From Bacteroides ndongoniae (GTDB taxonomy: Bacteria > Bacteroidota > Bacteroidia > Bacteroidales > Bacteroidaceae), in assembly GCF_900108345.1 (NCBI RefSeq), contig NZ_FNVV01000014.1, positions 1,349,664 to 1,413,663 of the forward strand: a DNA stretch of 64,000 nt. The letters are read 5' to 3'. Position numbers and translations under genes: made by a program. Under the pieces are notes generated by a model. It saw only the letters and a program-made list of their open reading frames with translations. It ran no database searches and was not told where the DNA came from. Of this stretch, positions 1-8,954 are shown piece after piece. How positions within the stretch are numbered: the stretch's first letter is position 1; each line of letters opens with the position of its first letter.

Positions 1-2
1 TA

Positions 3-614
3 TACGAGCAAGTCTTATTGAAGGCATTCTATACACATAAAGATGTGAGTCTTTTGGAGGATGAGAAGAAAAGTAAATTGCTGTTAGAGGTTCTAAAAAA
101 ACACAAATGTAGCGAGATATTGAAAATTATTAAAGATGGCTTTGAGCCAGCGAAAATCGACAAGAAGGATATATCGCAGTTTAGCGATTTCAGAGATGCA
201 TATTATACTGTACCGTATATGCTTCAAAATTGTGGGTTAAAAGATGTTGATTACTCAAAAATGGGTTATATGCTACGAGCCGAAAAGCGTAAGGATGTTG
301 CCGATAAGAAATATGGTGAGAATCACATGAAAACAGCTGCACAGTTGGGACTTTGCAGATTTGAGAGGTGTCGTGGAAATGCCAATGCTCTAGGTAGTTG
401 CTTTGTTAAATTAAGTGAAGCAGATAGAAGAAACATTCTTCCAAAATTATGTTTGTATATACCTTTCATTCAGAACTATTTTATAGCAGGAGCCACAGAT
501 AAAGTTCGTGATGAAATACTTAGCATATTGTCTCATACCACTCAGGTAAGAAGACGTTCTAATGTTAATACTATCATTCATACAATAAAGGAATCAATAG
601 ATTATGAGCTTTAG
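3..614 (+). CDS. Partial protein of the Dnd-like defence operon, function unknown
   Basis: The reading frame is open to the left edge of the window, so the gene begins upstream; the first in-window start-like codon is a TTG at 18. About 203 residues are visible, basic and helical, with no catalytic motif I recognise. The last 70 residues have the look of a winged-helix tail like those ending some restriction-associated proteins, but this is a weak impression. It overlaps the next gene by 11 bases, so the two are probably translationally coupled. From the neighbours (helicase/nuclease, DndD-like ATPase) I infer a role in phosphorothioation-linked modification or restriction. It does not show the sulfurtransferase signature expected of DndC. 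Confidence 0.6.
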   Translation, partial: YEQVLLKAFYTHKDVSLLEDEKKSKLLLEVLKKHKCSEILKIIKDGFEPAKIDKKDISQFSDFRDAYYTVPYMLQNCGLKDVDYSKMGYMLRAEKRKDVADKKYGENHMKTAAQLGLCRFERCRGNANALGSCFVKLSEADRRNILPKLCLYIPFIQNYFIAGATDKVRDEILSILSHTTQVRRRSNVNTIIHTIKESIDYEL

Positions 615-2724
615 GGATTTACATATTAAACCATGTTATGAATCTGGTGTAGATGATATAATAGAAGATTATTATGTGCCTGTCCTTGGTGCTGCGATGC
701 GATATGACAGGATTACAGGATTCTTTTCATCTACATCCTTAGCTGTGGCTGCTCGCGGTATAGCCGACTTTATTGTTAATGGTGGTAGGATGAGACTTAT
801 TACAAGTCCAAGGCTGAATAGAGAAGATATTGATATTGTCAAGAAGATAGTCGCAGACGATTCCTCTCTTACAATGTCTGATTTTGGAATTGATTTGGAC
901 AATCTTGAAAATGAATTTGAGAGAAACCACGTAAAGGCACTTGGTTGGATGCTCGCATCAGGCTTACTAGAAATGAAATTAGCTATTGTCTTTAATGATG
1001 ATGGTAGTATCTGTGACAATGAAACTATATCCGAAAAAGGATTATTCCATCAGAAGGTCGGAATACTAAAGGATACAGAAGGAAATGAAATGTCGTTTAG
1101 TGGTTCTATTAACGAAACCGCTTCAGCATGGGTCAATAATGATGAAGAATTTAAGGTGTTCAAGGAGTGGACGGATGCACGTGAGTATTTTGTGAGAGAC
1201 AGAAAACGATTCAATGAAATATGGAATGACGAGCGAAAGAACGTAAAAGTCTACAATCTCCCGTCAGCCATAAAATCAAATATTATCCACTATTCCTCTG
1301 ACTTCGATAAGGAAAGCATCTCTTTAAAGAAATATCGTACTATCCGATTAAGGGAATTTGACTTTAAGAACGACAAGAAATTATTTTTCTATCAGGCTGA
1401 TGCATTAAATAAATGGAAGGCGAATAATTATAAACTACTCTTTGAGATGGCAACTGGTACTGGAAAGACCAGAACAGCCATTGCTGGGATTAAATATCTG
1501 AATCAAACAAGGAAACGGCTTATTACAATTATAACTACTCCGCAAAATACGCTTTCTAAACAATGGAAAGATGAAGTGGATGCTCAGAAACTTACTTTTG
1601 ATGAAAATGTTATTATTGATGGTTCTGTGCCTCAATGGGATAGATTGCTGGTTAAATTACTATTAAAGAATGGGGCGGGTATGGCTGATCATATCTGCTT
1701 ATATACAACACACAATACCGCTTCTTCTGATAAATTCACGAACGCTATTCAGCAGAATCTTCAAAATGGTACAGATGTTTTGTTCGTAGGTGATGAAACT
1801 CATTGGCTGGGAGCGCATAAATTCCAGCATGCATTGTTACCTTGTTACAAATACAGGATCGGACTTAGCGCTACTCCAAGCCGTTGGTTTGACGATGTGG
1901 GTACTGCCAAACTTGTAGCTTTCTATGGGAATGCGAATTTCGAGTTTACTATCAAAGATGCATTAACGGAATACAACCCGATGACAGGTAAACATTTCCT
2001 TGTCAATTACCATTATCTCATCTCCAAGGTCTCGCTTGATGAAGATGAAACTGAAGAATACAAGAATATTTCAGCGAAGATTAGTAAATTGTGGAACTTG
2101 AAAGATAATACCCCAGATACTACTATAACATTAGAGCGGTTGATAGAGAAAAGGGCAAACATCATCAAGAATGCCTCCGCAAAATATAATCAATTGGAGA
2201 TAATTCTTGATGAGTTACAAGCAAAAGGTAGAATAGAAAATTTAATCATATTTGTCTCTCCCCAACAAATGGTGGAGGTGCTTAATATCCTTGCGTCAAG
2301 AGAAATCATTTTTCATAAGTTAACCGAGAAAGAAGGAACCAAAGTAGAGAAACGTTTTGGAAATAAGTCTGAACGGGAGCATATCATATCAAAGTTCAAA
2401 TCTAGAGACTATCAGGTAATTGTTGCTATTAAATGTATGGATGAAGGCATAGACATTCCAACGGCAGATGTGGGAATATTGATGGCATCCAGTACAAATC
2501 CACGTGAATATGTTCAGCGAATAGGTCGTATTATCCGCCAGAGTCCTAACAAACATTCGGCAGTGCTATACGATATCTGCGTTGATACGGTACATTCTGT
2601 GGGAGATGATTATGCTGAATTTGAACGCAAAATAAGAGCGAAAGAACAAATACGTCTCAAAGAAATTGCGGCAAATGCAATCAATTCAATAGATGCGTTA
2701 ACAATAATAAATTCATTAGATTAA
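604..2724 (+). CDS. PLD-nuclease/DEAD-box helicase fusion, phosphorothioation-associated restriction type
   Basis: A 706-residue fusion. The N-terminal part carries a phospholipase-D-like nuclease half site: an HxK motif near residue 149 (FHQKVG) followed by GSINETA. A superfamily 2 helicase follows: Walker A ATGTGKT near residue 283, the DETH box near 397, the SAT motif in LSATPSRW, and motif VI QRIGRIIRQ near 638. Such proteins translocate on DNA and cut it; the PLD half site would need dimerisation to form a full active centre. It overlaps the upstream gene and is followed after one base by a small ORF and then a DndD-like gene. Helicase-restriction proteins are known companions of dnd genes, so cutting of unmodified DNA is the likely role. 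A DISARM-like assignment is less likely because no DUF1998 gene is seen. Confidence 0.85.
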   Translation: MSFRDLHIKPCYESGVDDIIEDYYVPVLGAAMRYDRITGFFSSTSLAVAARGIADFIVNGGRMRLITSPRLNREDIDIVKKIVADDSSLTMSDFGIDLDNLENEFERNHVKALGWMLASGLLEMKLAIVFNDDGSICDNETISEKGLFHQKVGILKDTEGNEMSFSGSINETASAWVNNDEEFKVFKEWTDAREYFVRDRKRFNEIWNDERKNVKVYNLPSAIKSNIIHYSSDFDKESISLKKYRTIRLREFDFKNDKKLFFYQADALNKWKANNYKLLFEMATGTGKTRTAIAGIKYLNQTRKRLITIITTPQNTLSKQWKDEVDAQKLTFDENVIIDGSVPQWDRLLVKLLLKNGAGMADHICLYTTHNTASSDKFTNAIQQNLQNGTDVLFVGDETHWLGAHKFQHALLPCYKYRIGLSATPSRWFDDVGTAKLVAFYGNANFEFTIKDALTEYNPMTGKHFLVNYHYLISKVSLDEDETEEYKNISAKISKLWNLKDNTPDTTITLERLIEKRANIIKNASAKYNQLEIILDELQAKGRIENLIIFVSPQQMVEVLNILASREIIFHKLTEKEGTKVEKRFGNKSEREHIISKFKSRDYQVIVAIKCMDEGIDIPTADVGILMASSTNPREYVQRIGRIIRQSPNKHSAVLYDICVDTVHSVGDDYAEFERKIRAKEQIRLKEIAANAINSIDALTIINSLD

Positions 2725-2725
2725 T

Positions 2726-2875
2726 ATGGCTATTAACAAAAAGATCCTAGTAAAGATAGCAGAAAAGACGAAGTCTGATATTGCTATGCAGAAGAACATC
2801 AAGAGCGTACTTTCTGGTATAGAAGAAGGCCGTCAAGGTAAACGAATTATTGACAAAATAATGAAATCTATATAA
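2726..2875 (+). CDS. Overlooked 49-residue basic protein in the Dnd-like operon
   Basis: The ATG lies one base after the helicase stop and the TAA lies four bases before the DndD-like start, so the ORF fills the gap between two operon genes almost exactly. The product starts MAINKKILVKIAEK and is lysine-rich, predicted helical, without cysteines or a signal sequence. The spacing argues that it is translated: operon genes here are packed with one- to five-base gaps and no other frame is open across the interval. Function is unknown; a small DNA-binding or complex-stabilising subunit is possible. Confidence 0.6.
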   Translation: MAINKKILVKIAEKTKSDIAMQKNIKSVLSGIEEGRQGKRIIDKIMKSI

Positions 2876-2879
2876 TGCT

Positions 2880-4859
2880 ATGAGAATAGAAAGTATTGAA
2901 ATTCAGAATTTTCGTCAGTTTCGAAATCTGTCATTCAAGTTTCCTCATTCCTATGGAGAGAATGACTTGCATATTATCTTTGCCAACAATGGTGTAGGTA
3001 AGACGAATGTACTCAATGCAATCACTTGGTGCCTTTACGACAAGGAAATGCATTTGGGAGATAAAAATACGGCACTTGCCATATTAAACAATCAAAAGGT
3101 TCATGAACTGCGTATGCATCTTCCAGAAGGTGGAAGTATGATTGGTGATGCAACCGTACGAATTCTTTTCTCATCAGATGATGCATCTGAGAAAATCCTA
3201 TTCCAGAGGGTAGGTAAATTCAATGTAACAAAAGAAGCTGTTATTCTTGTAAATACATATTTTTCGATTATGCATCTAGTTGATGGAGAATGGAATTCAA
3301 TAGATGCAGAAGAAGAAACATTGTCACTTGTGAAAAAGAATGTACCAGAGGAAATACATGAATACATATTCTTCGACGGAGAGCACCTTGAAAGTTATTT
3401 CAAAGCAGGGCAGTTTGAGAATATAAAGAACGGCATAGAAGAACTTACGCAGGCAAAAATAATTGAGAAGGCAGAAGCTGCTTTTAACAATTATTTGATT
3501 GGAGTATTAAATCCTCAGATAGCTAATTCTTCTGTTAAGGATATTTCTGCTGCACAGAAAGAGTTAGATAAAACACAGGAGGCCATTGATGCTACCGTAG
3601 ATTCTATCAATACCCTAACAAGACAAATCCATAATTGTGATGATGAGATTGCAATACTTGATAATATAATTAGCGGACATATTCACGTTTCAGAGAAAAC
3701 GGCAAGGTTAAAAGAAATTGATGACTTGATAGAGTCATTGAAAAGTGATATTGCAAAGAAGAAAGCAGAACTTATGATGTTTGCCCGTGAATATGTTCAA
3801 TACTTTGCCCTATATCCTGCCATCAAAAATCTATATACATATATAAAGGAGCAAGACAAACACGGTAAGTTGCCACCTCGCATAGATAAGTTTCTGCTTA
3901 AGACGATTGAGGAACACAAACATTGCCTAATATGTGACCAAGATTTAAGTGCCCATTCGTATAGTTTTATTAAAGAATTGAGAAAAGAACTTGAAGTGTC
4001 CTCAGAGACATCTGCTTTGTTGAACAAATCGGTAGTGGTATTACGTCAGTATATTGATAAATTGTCACATTATCAGGAACGTCGTACCACTCTTATGGAG
4101 GAAGAAAAAGCACTTCGCAAGCAATATACCGAATATCTTGAAGAGGAGAAGCAACTGAATATCTATTTGATGAATATCCCCAATACTGAGGCTGTAACCA
4201 AGGCTATTGAGAATAAGAAAGAATATCGCCAGAAACGTGACGAGATAGTTGCCAAGAGAGGTGTTGAAGAGGAACATAAAAAGGCACTTGATAATCAGCT
4301 ATATAATCAATCTAAATTGCTGAAGTCACTCATCGAAAAAAATCAGCAACTCGAAAAAATAAATAAACAAGCAGACTATTGTAAAAAATGTCGGAACATT
4401 TTAAAAGAAACGCGTCTTGACTTGTTAGAAGAAAGCCGTCGTGAAATGGAACAAGAGACATTCGACACATTCACCCGACTGTTATGGAAGAAAGACGCTT
4501 TCTCTAAAGTAGAAATTCTGGAGGATTACACTTTCCGTCTGCTTGACAAATATGGTTCACAGACACTTGGTTCTTGTAGTGCAGCCGAACGAGCTCTGCT
4601 GGCCCTATCGTTTACACTTGCCTTACAGAAGGTATCGATGCACGACTCCCTGTTATTTATCGACACACCTATTGGTCGTGTAGATCAGGATAACCGCTTG
4701 AATTTTGTCAATACACTCTGCGAAATAGCCAAGACTAAGCAAGTAATACTGACGTTCACCCCTGTAGAGTACGATGAAAAAGTGGCGGCAGCTTTGCAGA
4801 ACCAATATGCCACGTTTAATAGATTAGCAATTGAAGATGGTATAACAGTAATTGAATAA
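2880..4859 (+). CDS. dndD: DndD-like SMC/Rad50-type ATPase
   Basis: A 659-residue ABC/SMC ATPase. The N-terminal half nucleotide site has IEIQNFRQF and Walker A NNGVGKTNVLNAI (GKT at 40-42). A long coiled-coil centre carries a zinc-hook-like CLIC (about residue 348) and a second CKKC later. The C-terminal half holds the ABC signature GSCSAAERALLALS (about 563-576) and Walker B/D-loop LLFIDTPIGRVDQ (about 591-603). This order is that of DndD, the ATPase of DNA phosphorothioation, which is related to RecF and Rad50. It sits 4 bases after the 49-residue ORF and 5 bases before the DndE-like gene. A nuclease-linked SMC ATPase of another defence family is the main alternative; the small partner next to it favours Dnd. 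Confidence 0.75.
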   Translation: MRIESIEIQNFRQFRNLSFKFPHSYGENDLHIIFANNGVGKTNVLNAITWCLYDKEMHLGDKNTALAILNNQKVHELRMHLPEGGSMIGDATVRILFSSDDASEKILFQRVGKFNVTKEAVILVNTYFSIMHLVDGEWNSIDAEEETLSLVKKNVPEEIHEYIFFDGEHLESYFKAGQFENIKNGIEELTQAKIIEKAEAAFNNYLIGVLNPQIANSSVKDISAAQKELDKTQEAIDATVDSINTLTRQIHNCDDEIAILDNIISGHIHVSEKTARLKEIDDLIESLKSDIAKKKAELMMFAREYVQYFALYPAIKNLYTYIKEQDKHGKLPPRIDKFLLKTIEEHKHCLICDQDLSAHSYSFIKELRKELEVSSETSALLNKSVVVLRQYIDKLSHYQERRTTLMEEEKALRKQYTEYLEEEKQLNIYLMNIPNTEAVTKAIENKKEYRQKRDEIVAKRGVEEEHKKALDNQLYNQSKLLKSLIEKNQQLEKINKQADYCKKCRNILKETRLDLLEESRREMEQETFDTFTRLLWKKDAFSKVEILEDYTFRLLDKYGSQTLGSCSAAERALLALSFTLALQKVSMHDSLLFIDTPIGRVDQDNRLNFVNTLCEIAKTKQVILTFTPVEYDEKVAAALQNQYATFNRLAIEDGITVIE

Positions 4860-4864
4860 GAATT

Positions 4865-5326
4865 ATGGCAAGAGTAACATTAAACATAGCAAAAGTATAT
4901 GATGACGGTTTTATTGAGAACATTGAGAAGACCAAGTACTTCCAGCTCCACAAGAACGTAACAACGCGCACAGACCTATATTGTTTTGCCATAGCACTCT
5001 CTGAGATGGAAAGTAAAGAGCCTACACTTATATCAACAGTTGGCGCAACGAAATCTATTGTTCGCACAGAGTTCCTGACCAACGTAGAACCGTTACTTTC
5101 GTGCTTGTACTACGAAAAAGAGCTGAAAGATAAGCCCGAAAATATTGACAATATTTGCAATCGCGACGAGGTATATAACCTTGCCGAAAAGTGTGCAAAT
5201 ACAGGTTTCGGCATTCTAAAAGAATATACTGAGCACATCGACGAAGAAGCCTTATTTTATAAGTTGATAAGCTATATGGACAGGAGATATGAGGAGATAA
5301 AGGATGAACTTAGTTCTATCGTATAA
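4865..5326 (+). CDS. DndE-like small protein closing the operon
   Basis: A 153-residue protein without signal or membrane segments. Residues 23-45 (TKYFQLHKNVTTRTDLY, then CFAIALSEME) resemble the DndE pattern of a helix, a TGL-like turn and a C-R/F-IALSLxE helix, in which DndE forms its nicked-DNA-binding tetramer. The family is usually about 110 residues, so this is a longer and divergent member. Gene order (DndD-like directly before it, 5-base gap) supports the call. Without a profile search it could also be an unrelated small partner of the ATPase. Confidence 0.5.
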   Translation: MARVTLNIAKVYDDGFIENIEKTKYFQLHKNVTTRTDLYCFAIALSEMESKEPTLISTVGATKSIVRTEFLTNVEPLLSCLYYEKELKDKPENIDNICNRDEVYNLAEKCANTGFGILKEYTEHIDEEALFYKLISYMDRRYEEIKDELSSIV

Positions 5327-5648
5327 CTTAAATGGAAGAATTTCGTAAATAGATGAGATTATCAAAGGAAAACTATGACGCAATTCTGTTTCCATTTACA
5401 CAAAATATTGGATAGTGTTGCTGCCTATTCTATTTATATCGTTAAGGCTGTCTGATAAATGGAGACAATTGTTTTCCTTATGCCTTTATTTTCATAAGTC
5501 TCAGATAAAATAAGAAAAATTAGCCCTGACTCGGTACGATTCATTAAAATTCGCCTCTGAGTCGGGACTACTATAATCTAATAATATCTATTGGAAACAA
5601 GTACGTGCTGATTATACCTTATTCTGTATAAGAAGAGTGTAATTTGTT
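5327..5648. other. Noncoding stretch with an imperfect hairpin
   Basis: No gene is visible. Bases 5522-5570 form an imperfect inverted repeat (agccctgactcgg paired with ctgagtcgggact through some G-T pairs) around a 20-base loop. It could end transcription of the Dnd-like operon or mark the edge of the mobilizable element that begins just to the right. There is no clear T-run. Confidence 0.4.
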
Positions 5649-5960
5649 TTATTGTCCAATCACCCTTTCAAATTGCTCCTTCACCGCCCGATACATGGAA
5701 TAATGCGCAAAAGATTCTTCCTTATATTTCAGACTACTAACGGAAGCAGCAACAGCCCACGTCAAAATTAAGGCTACAATAACTATAACATATCGAAGTT
5801 TAATATGATGTCCCCGTATAAACAGTCCATTTATATTGGGTGGAATAATGGTTATTGGATGTTTCAGTTCGTTGATTTTTGAAAGTATCTCATCCTGCCG
5901 TCTTAATATGTTCTCCGTATTAATCTCAATATTAAGGCGATTGAGATTGTAATCACAAAT

Positions 5961-5970
5961 GTGGGCATAT
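5961..5970. repeat. Left target-site repeat of the IS4-family element
   Basis: GTGGGCATAT here and GTGGGTATAT at 7281-7290 flank the element and differ at one base. IS4-family insertions usually make 9-12 base duplications, so one copy has probably mutated since insertion. Confidence 0.7.
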
Positions 5971-7280
5971 CACTAGTGGGCACTTTAAATTAAACATCGT
6001 TCTTTGAAATCTTTGATAATCGCATAGTTAAATATCTTTTTGGAGCGTGACGATTTGAATTGAAAAGTTGTTTTAGCTTTGTCCAAAAGCTAAAAACAAT
6101 GAACCAAGGCAAATATATCTTCGCTCAACTTACAGATTTTCTTCCCCGTCGTGTCTTTGACCGTTTGGTAGAGAAGTATTCCGGGAATAAGAAAATCAGA
6201 ACATTCACCTGTTGGAATCAGATGCTGTGCATGATTTTCGGACAACTGACCGCCCGAGATAGTATGCGTGAGCTTATGCTCAGCCTTGAGGCACACAAGA
6301 GCAAGTACTATCACTTGGGATTCGGTGCAACAGTTAGCCGTACCAATCTGGGGAAAGCAAACCGGAATAGAGATCATCGTATCTACGAAGAATTTGCTTA
6401 TACCCTGATTGCGGAAGCCCGTAATAGCTACAACAAAAATGACTTCGAGGTGAAAGTTGACGGTAATGTTTATGCCTTTGATTCCTCCACCATAGACCTT
6501 TGTCTGAATGTTTTTTGGTGGGCGGAATTTAGGAAACACAAAGGAGGCATCAAACTTCATACCTTGTATGATGTAAAGACTTCCATACCGACAATCGTAC
6601 TGGTAACCAATGCTAAAGTACATGACGTAAACATGCTGGATGAGTTGAGTTATGAAAAGAGAAGTTTCTATATCATGGATAAAGGATATGTTGACTTCAC
6701 CCGTTTGCATAAGCTTCACACCTGTGGTGCTTACTTCGTTACACGTGCAAAGGATAATATGAGATTCCGTAGAATGTATTCCCGTGAAGTCGATAAAACA
6801 ACCGGAATAAAATGTGACCAGATTGGAATACTTGAAACGTATAAATCGCTCAAAGCATATCCGGACAAACTTCGGCGGGTTAAATACTACGATGAAGAAC
6901 TGGGCAGAGAATTTGTGTTCATCACCAACAACATGGAACTCTCAGCAGAGGAAGTAGCCTTGCTATACAAGAACCGTTGGCAGGTGGAACTATTTTTCAA
7001 ATGGATAAAGCAACACCTGAAAGTAAAATCTTTTTGGGGAACCACGATGAATGCAGTCAAGACACAAGTCTACTGTGCCATCATAACATACTGTCTGGTT
7101 GCCATTGTCGCTTACAAATTGAAAGTTAACCGTCCAATCTACGAAATCCTACAAATTTTGAGTTTTTCTCTACTGGATAAAACGCCTGTAAGAGAGATGC
7201 TTACCAATTGCGATTACAAAAATGTCAAAGAACTAAATTATAAACAATTGAAAATCAGCTGGGACTAAGTGCCCAGCAGT
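5971..7280 (+). mobile_element. IS4-family insertion sequence, about 1.31 kb
   Basis: The ends are imperfect inverted repeats: cactagtgggcactt on the left and, read inward from the right, (c)actgctgggcactt. They are bounded by the 10-base target repeats at 5961-5970 and 7281-7290. The element contains one intact transposase. A hairpin at about 6068-6098 (ttttagcttt paired with aaaagctaaaa) lies just before the transposase ATG; such structures in IS elements limit transposase translation from outside transcripts. It interrupts the mobilization accessory gene in the opposite orientation. Confidence 0.85.
6099..7268 (+). CDS. IS4-family DDE transposase
   Basis: A 389-residue transposase starting MNQGKYIFAQL, the usual start in Bacteroides members; a TTG 13 codons upstream is in frame but lies in the hairpin stem. 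The catalytic aspartates are in AFDSSTIDL and YIMDKGYVDF. The IS4 signature Y-(2)-R-(3)-E-(6)-K is intact in YKNRWQVELFFKWIK. It catalyses cut-and-paste transposition of its own element. The length is normal and nothing suggests inactivation. Confidence 0.93.
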   Translation: MNQGKYIFAQLTDFLPRRVFDRLVEKYSGNKKIRTFTCWNQMLCMIFGQLTARDSMRELMLSLEAHKSKYYHLGFGATVSRTNLGKANRNRDHRIYEEFAYTLIAEARNSYNKNDFEVKVDGNVYAFDSSTIDLCLNVFWWAEFRKHKGGIKLHTLYDVKTSIPTIVLVTNAKVHDVNMLDELSYEKRSFYIMDKGYVDFTRLHKLHTCGAYFVTRAKDNMRFRRMYSREVDKTTGIKCDQIGILETYKSLKAYPDKLRRVKYYDEELGREFVFITNNMELSAEEVALLYKNRWQVELFFKWIKQHLKVKSFWGTTMNAVKTQVYCAIITYCLVAIVAYKLKVNRPIYEILQILSFSLLDKTPVREMLTNCDYKNVKELNYKQLKISWD

Positions 7281-7591
7281 GTGGGTATATATGTATTCAA
7301 GTAACCTTGATTTTTGCTTGAATATGTCAACAATTTTGGGGAACCATAGTGAAAATGGCAATGTATCAGGTTGTTGTTTCCAAACATGTTTCTTCACTAC
7401 TGACAGTGCATCGTTCCAGCAAGTACAGAAGCTTTTGGCAACTCCATTATAAATGGTCTTTTCATCCAAATCCACCTTTATATGTTGCTCCGTTTGGTTT
7501 GGAGTTACATTCTGCCTATTAACGCATTCCTTTAATTCATTGATACTTTGACGCAAATTTGCGAGATTTGCAGCTACTACATCTTCTTTCA

Positions 7592-8491
7592 TTATCTTCT
7601 ACGTTTTGAGGTTTTATAAAAAGATTCGTTTCTTTGGTTATCCTTGTTCTTATCATCCCGCCATCCCTGTTCGTTACTGGTTCCTCCGCCTGCACTAGGA
7701 ACAATTGCTTGATGGGGTTGCACTATAAGTTCTGTTGCCACATTACCCAATGTTGCACAAAGACGGTTAAAACTTAGATCTGAATCAAGTTTAGAACCGG
7801 CAATGCTAAATTCATCCATACAAAAGGATATACCACGAATATTATCAGAGTTTTCTGCACGATTAAAACGTACATCTATTCCCTTTTCTTTGAGCATACG
7901 GAAAAAGTCATGCCATGAGCGAGATGCTGCTAAAGCATCAAGAGTTGAGGAACGAAGATTATACTTACGTAATTGATGAGGACGCAAACGGCTTTTATTT
8001 CTGGCTTTGCTGTTTTTAGGAGCAAAGTAAAGTTTATACTCTTTGGTTAAAGCACGACAGACTTTTGCATTTCGTATCCTTTCGTTGCTATCAGAAATGA
8101 GATTACCGTCATTGTCTATCCGGTTGAATACGATATGGCAATGTGGATGTTCCGTATCATGATGCCTGGCTATGATATATTGGGTATTGCGAATCCCCAT
8201 TTGTTCCATCCATTTCTTGGCAATCTCCACCATAAGCGCATTTCCTTTTTCGTCGTCGGGAAAATGGATGGTATCTTGCGGAGAGAAAGCAAGTGATACG
8301 TGTTTCACCGGACTTTTTACTTTCGGGCGCATAGAGGCTTGTATCTGAAAAGAATCTGCTATGGTTTTATTGTTGATAGCACAAACACCTTCATGTGCCA
8401 AAAGTGTGGCACTCTTTTTCTTGTTCTTTTGGTCATTGGCGTAATTTACTATTCCTCCAAAATCGGCTCTTGTTTTAATCTTCGCTATCAT
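7592..8491 (-). CDS. Relaxase/mobilization nuclease (MobB type)
   Basis: A 299-residue Pfam relaxase-family protein. A candidate catalytic tyrosine is Y17 in GGIVNYANDQ, and the three-histidine metal site is HHDTEHPHCH at 110-119. It nicks oriT and leads the transferred strand when a helper conjugation system is present. Its start overlaps the MobA-like gene by 17 bases, and its stop overlaps the start of the interrupted accessory gene by one base. The lysine/arginine-rich C-terminus is typical. The catalytic region is complete, so it may still work although the gene after it is broken. Confidence 0.9.
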   Translation of the reverse strand: MIAKIKTRADFGGIVNYANDQKNKKKSATLLAHEGVCAINNKTIADSFQIQASMRPKVKSPVKHVSLAFSPQDTIHFPDDEKGNALMVEIAKKWMEQMGIRNTQYIIARHHDTEHPHCHIVFNRIDNDGNLISDSNERIRNAKVCRALTKEYKLYFAPKNSKARNKSRLRPHQLRKYNLRSSTLDALAASRSWHDFFRMLKEKGIDVRFNRAENSDNIRGISFCMDEFSIAGSKLDSDLSFNRLCATLGNVATELIVQPHQAIVPSAGGGTSNEQGWRDDKNKDNQRNESFYKTSKRRR

Positions 8492-8843
8492 GACTGTTAT
8501 TTTTTACTTGGGTGATAATTCTGCTGACTTCTGATATAATAGAAAAGCATTGTTGTTTCACTGCTTCCAAACCATAGACGTGCATCTGATGGGCGATCTG
8601 GTTGACATTATTGGCTATACCGGAAAGGTCACGGATTGCCGACGCCATTTCCGGACTGATGCGCTGACCGACTTCACAGCCCATTGCAGCCTGGTGGCAA
8701 AATTCATTAACAGACAATCCTGCCTGTTGGGCTTTGGATTGTATATAGATATAGTCGTTCTCGGTAAACATTACCCGGAAACATTTCGTGCGTTTCTGGT
8801 AACTCGCCAACCTTGGGCGACCACCAAGTTTCTTTTCCTTCAT
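8475..8843 (-). CDS. MobA/MobC-type relaxosome accessory protein
   Basis: About 122 residues starting MKEKKLGGRPR; an in-frame ATG eight codons upstream (8867) is possible. The basic start, then RTKCFRVMFTENDYIYIQ and a helical SVNEFCHQAAM segment, match ribbon-helix-helix mobilization proteins that bind oriT and help the relaxase load. The central ISPEMASAIRDLSGIANNVNQIAHQ is typical of the MobC family. It overlaps the relaxase gene, and directly upstream lies an inverted-repeat region proposed as oriT. Confidence 0.88.
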   Translation of the reverse strand: MKEKKLGGRPRLASYQKRTKCFRVMFTENDYIYIQSKAQQAGLSVNEFCHQAAMGCEVGQRISPEMASAIRDLSGIANNVNQIAHQMHVYGLEAVKQQCFSIISEVSRIITQVKNNSHDSED

Positions 8844-8872
8844 ACTTATATAAACTTTGATGTACATAAATT

Positions 8873-8954
8873 GATTTTTTGAGAGTGGCAGTTCTATCCG
8901 ATTGCCATATAGGTTTTAGTGACACTAAAACACAAACTTGCCACTCAAAAAATC
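8873..8954. other. Candidate oriT: nested inverted repeats upstream of mob genes
   Basis: Outer arms gattttttgagagtggca (8873-8890) and tgccactcaaaaaatc (8939-8954) are complementary apart from a two-base insertion. Inside is a perfect 9-bp palindrome gttttagtg-a-cactaaaac (8913-8931). The site lies between the MobA-like gene and the DUF3987 gene, whose last codons form part of the right arm. Bacteroides mobilizable elements have oriT directly before the mob genes, so function is inferred from place and structure. Confidence 0.5.

Larger units (their letters stand above)
5649..7592 (-). pseudogene. Mobilization accessory gene split by an IS4-family element
   Basis: The gene starts at 7592, overlapping the relaxase stop by one base, and runs 104 codons to 7281. 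The IS begins there. Reading resumes in the same frame at 5960 and ends at TAA 5651-5649. Skipping the IS and one copy of the 10-base target repeat gives a continuous protein of about 207 residues. Its N-terminal half is coiled-coil-like (LANLRQSINELKE) and its C-terminal half has one membrane segment (VIVIVALILTWAVAASV). Genes with this position and structure follow the relaxase in Bacteroides mobilizable transposons, but the exact role is unknown. As it stands, only a 119-residue truncated product running into the IS would be made. Confidence 0.8.
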
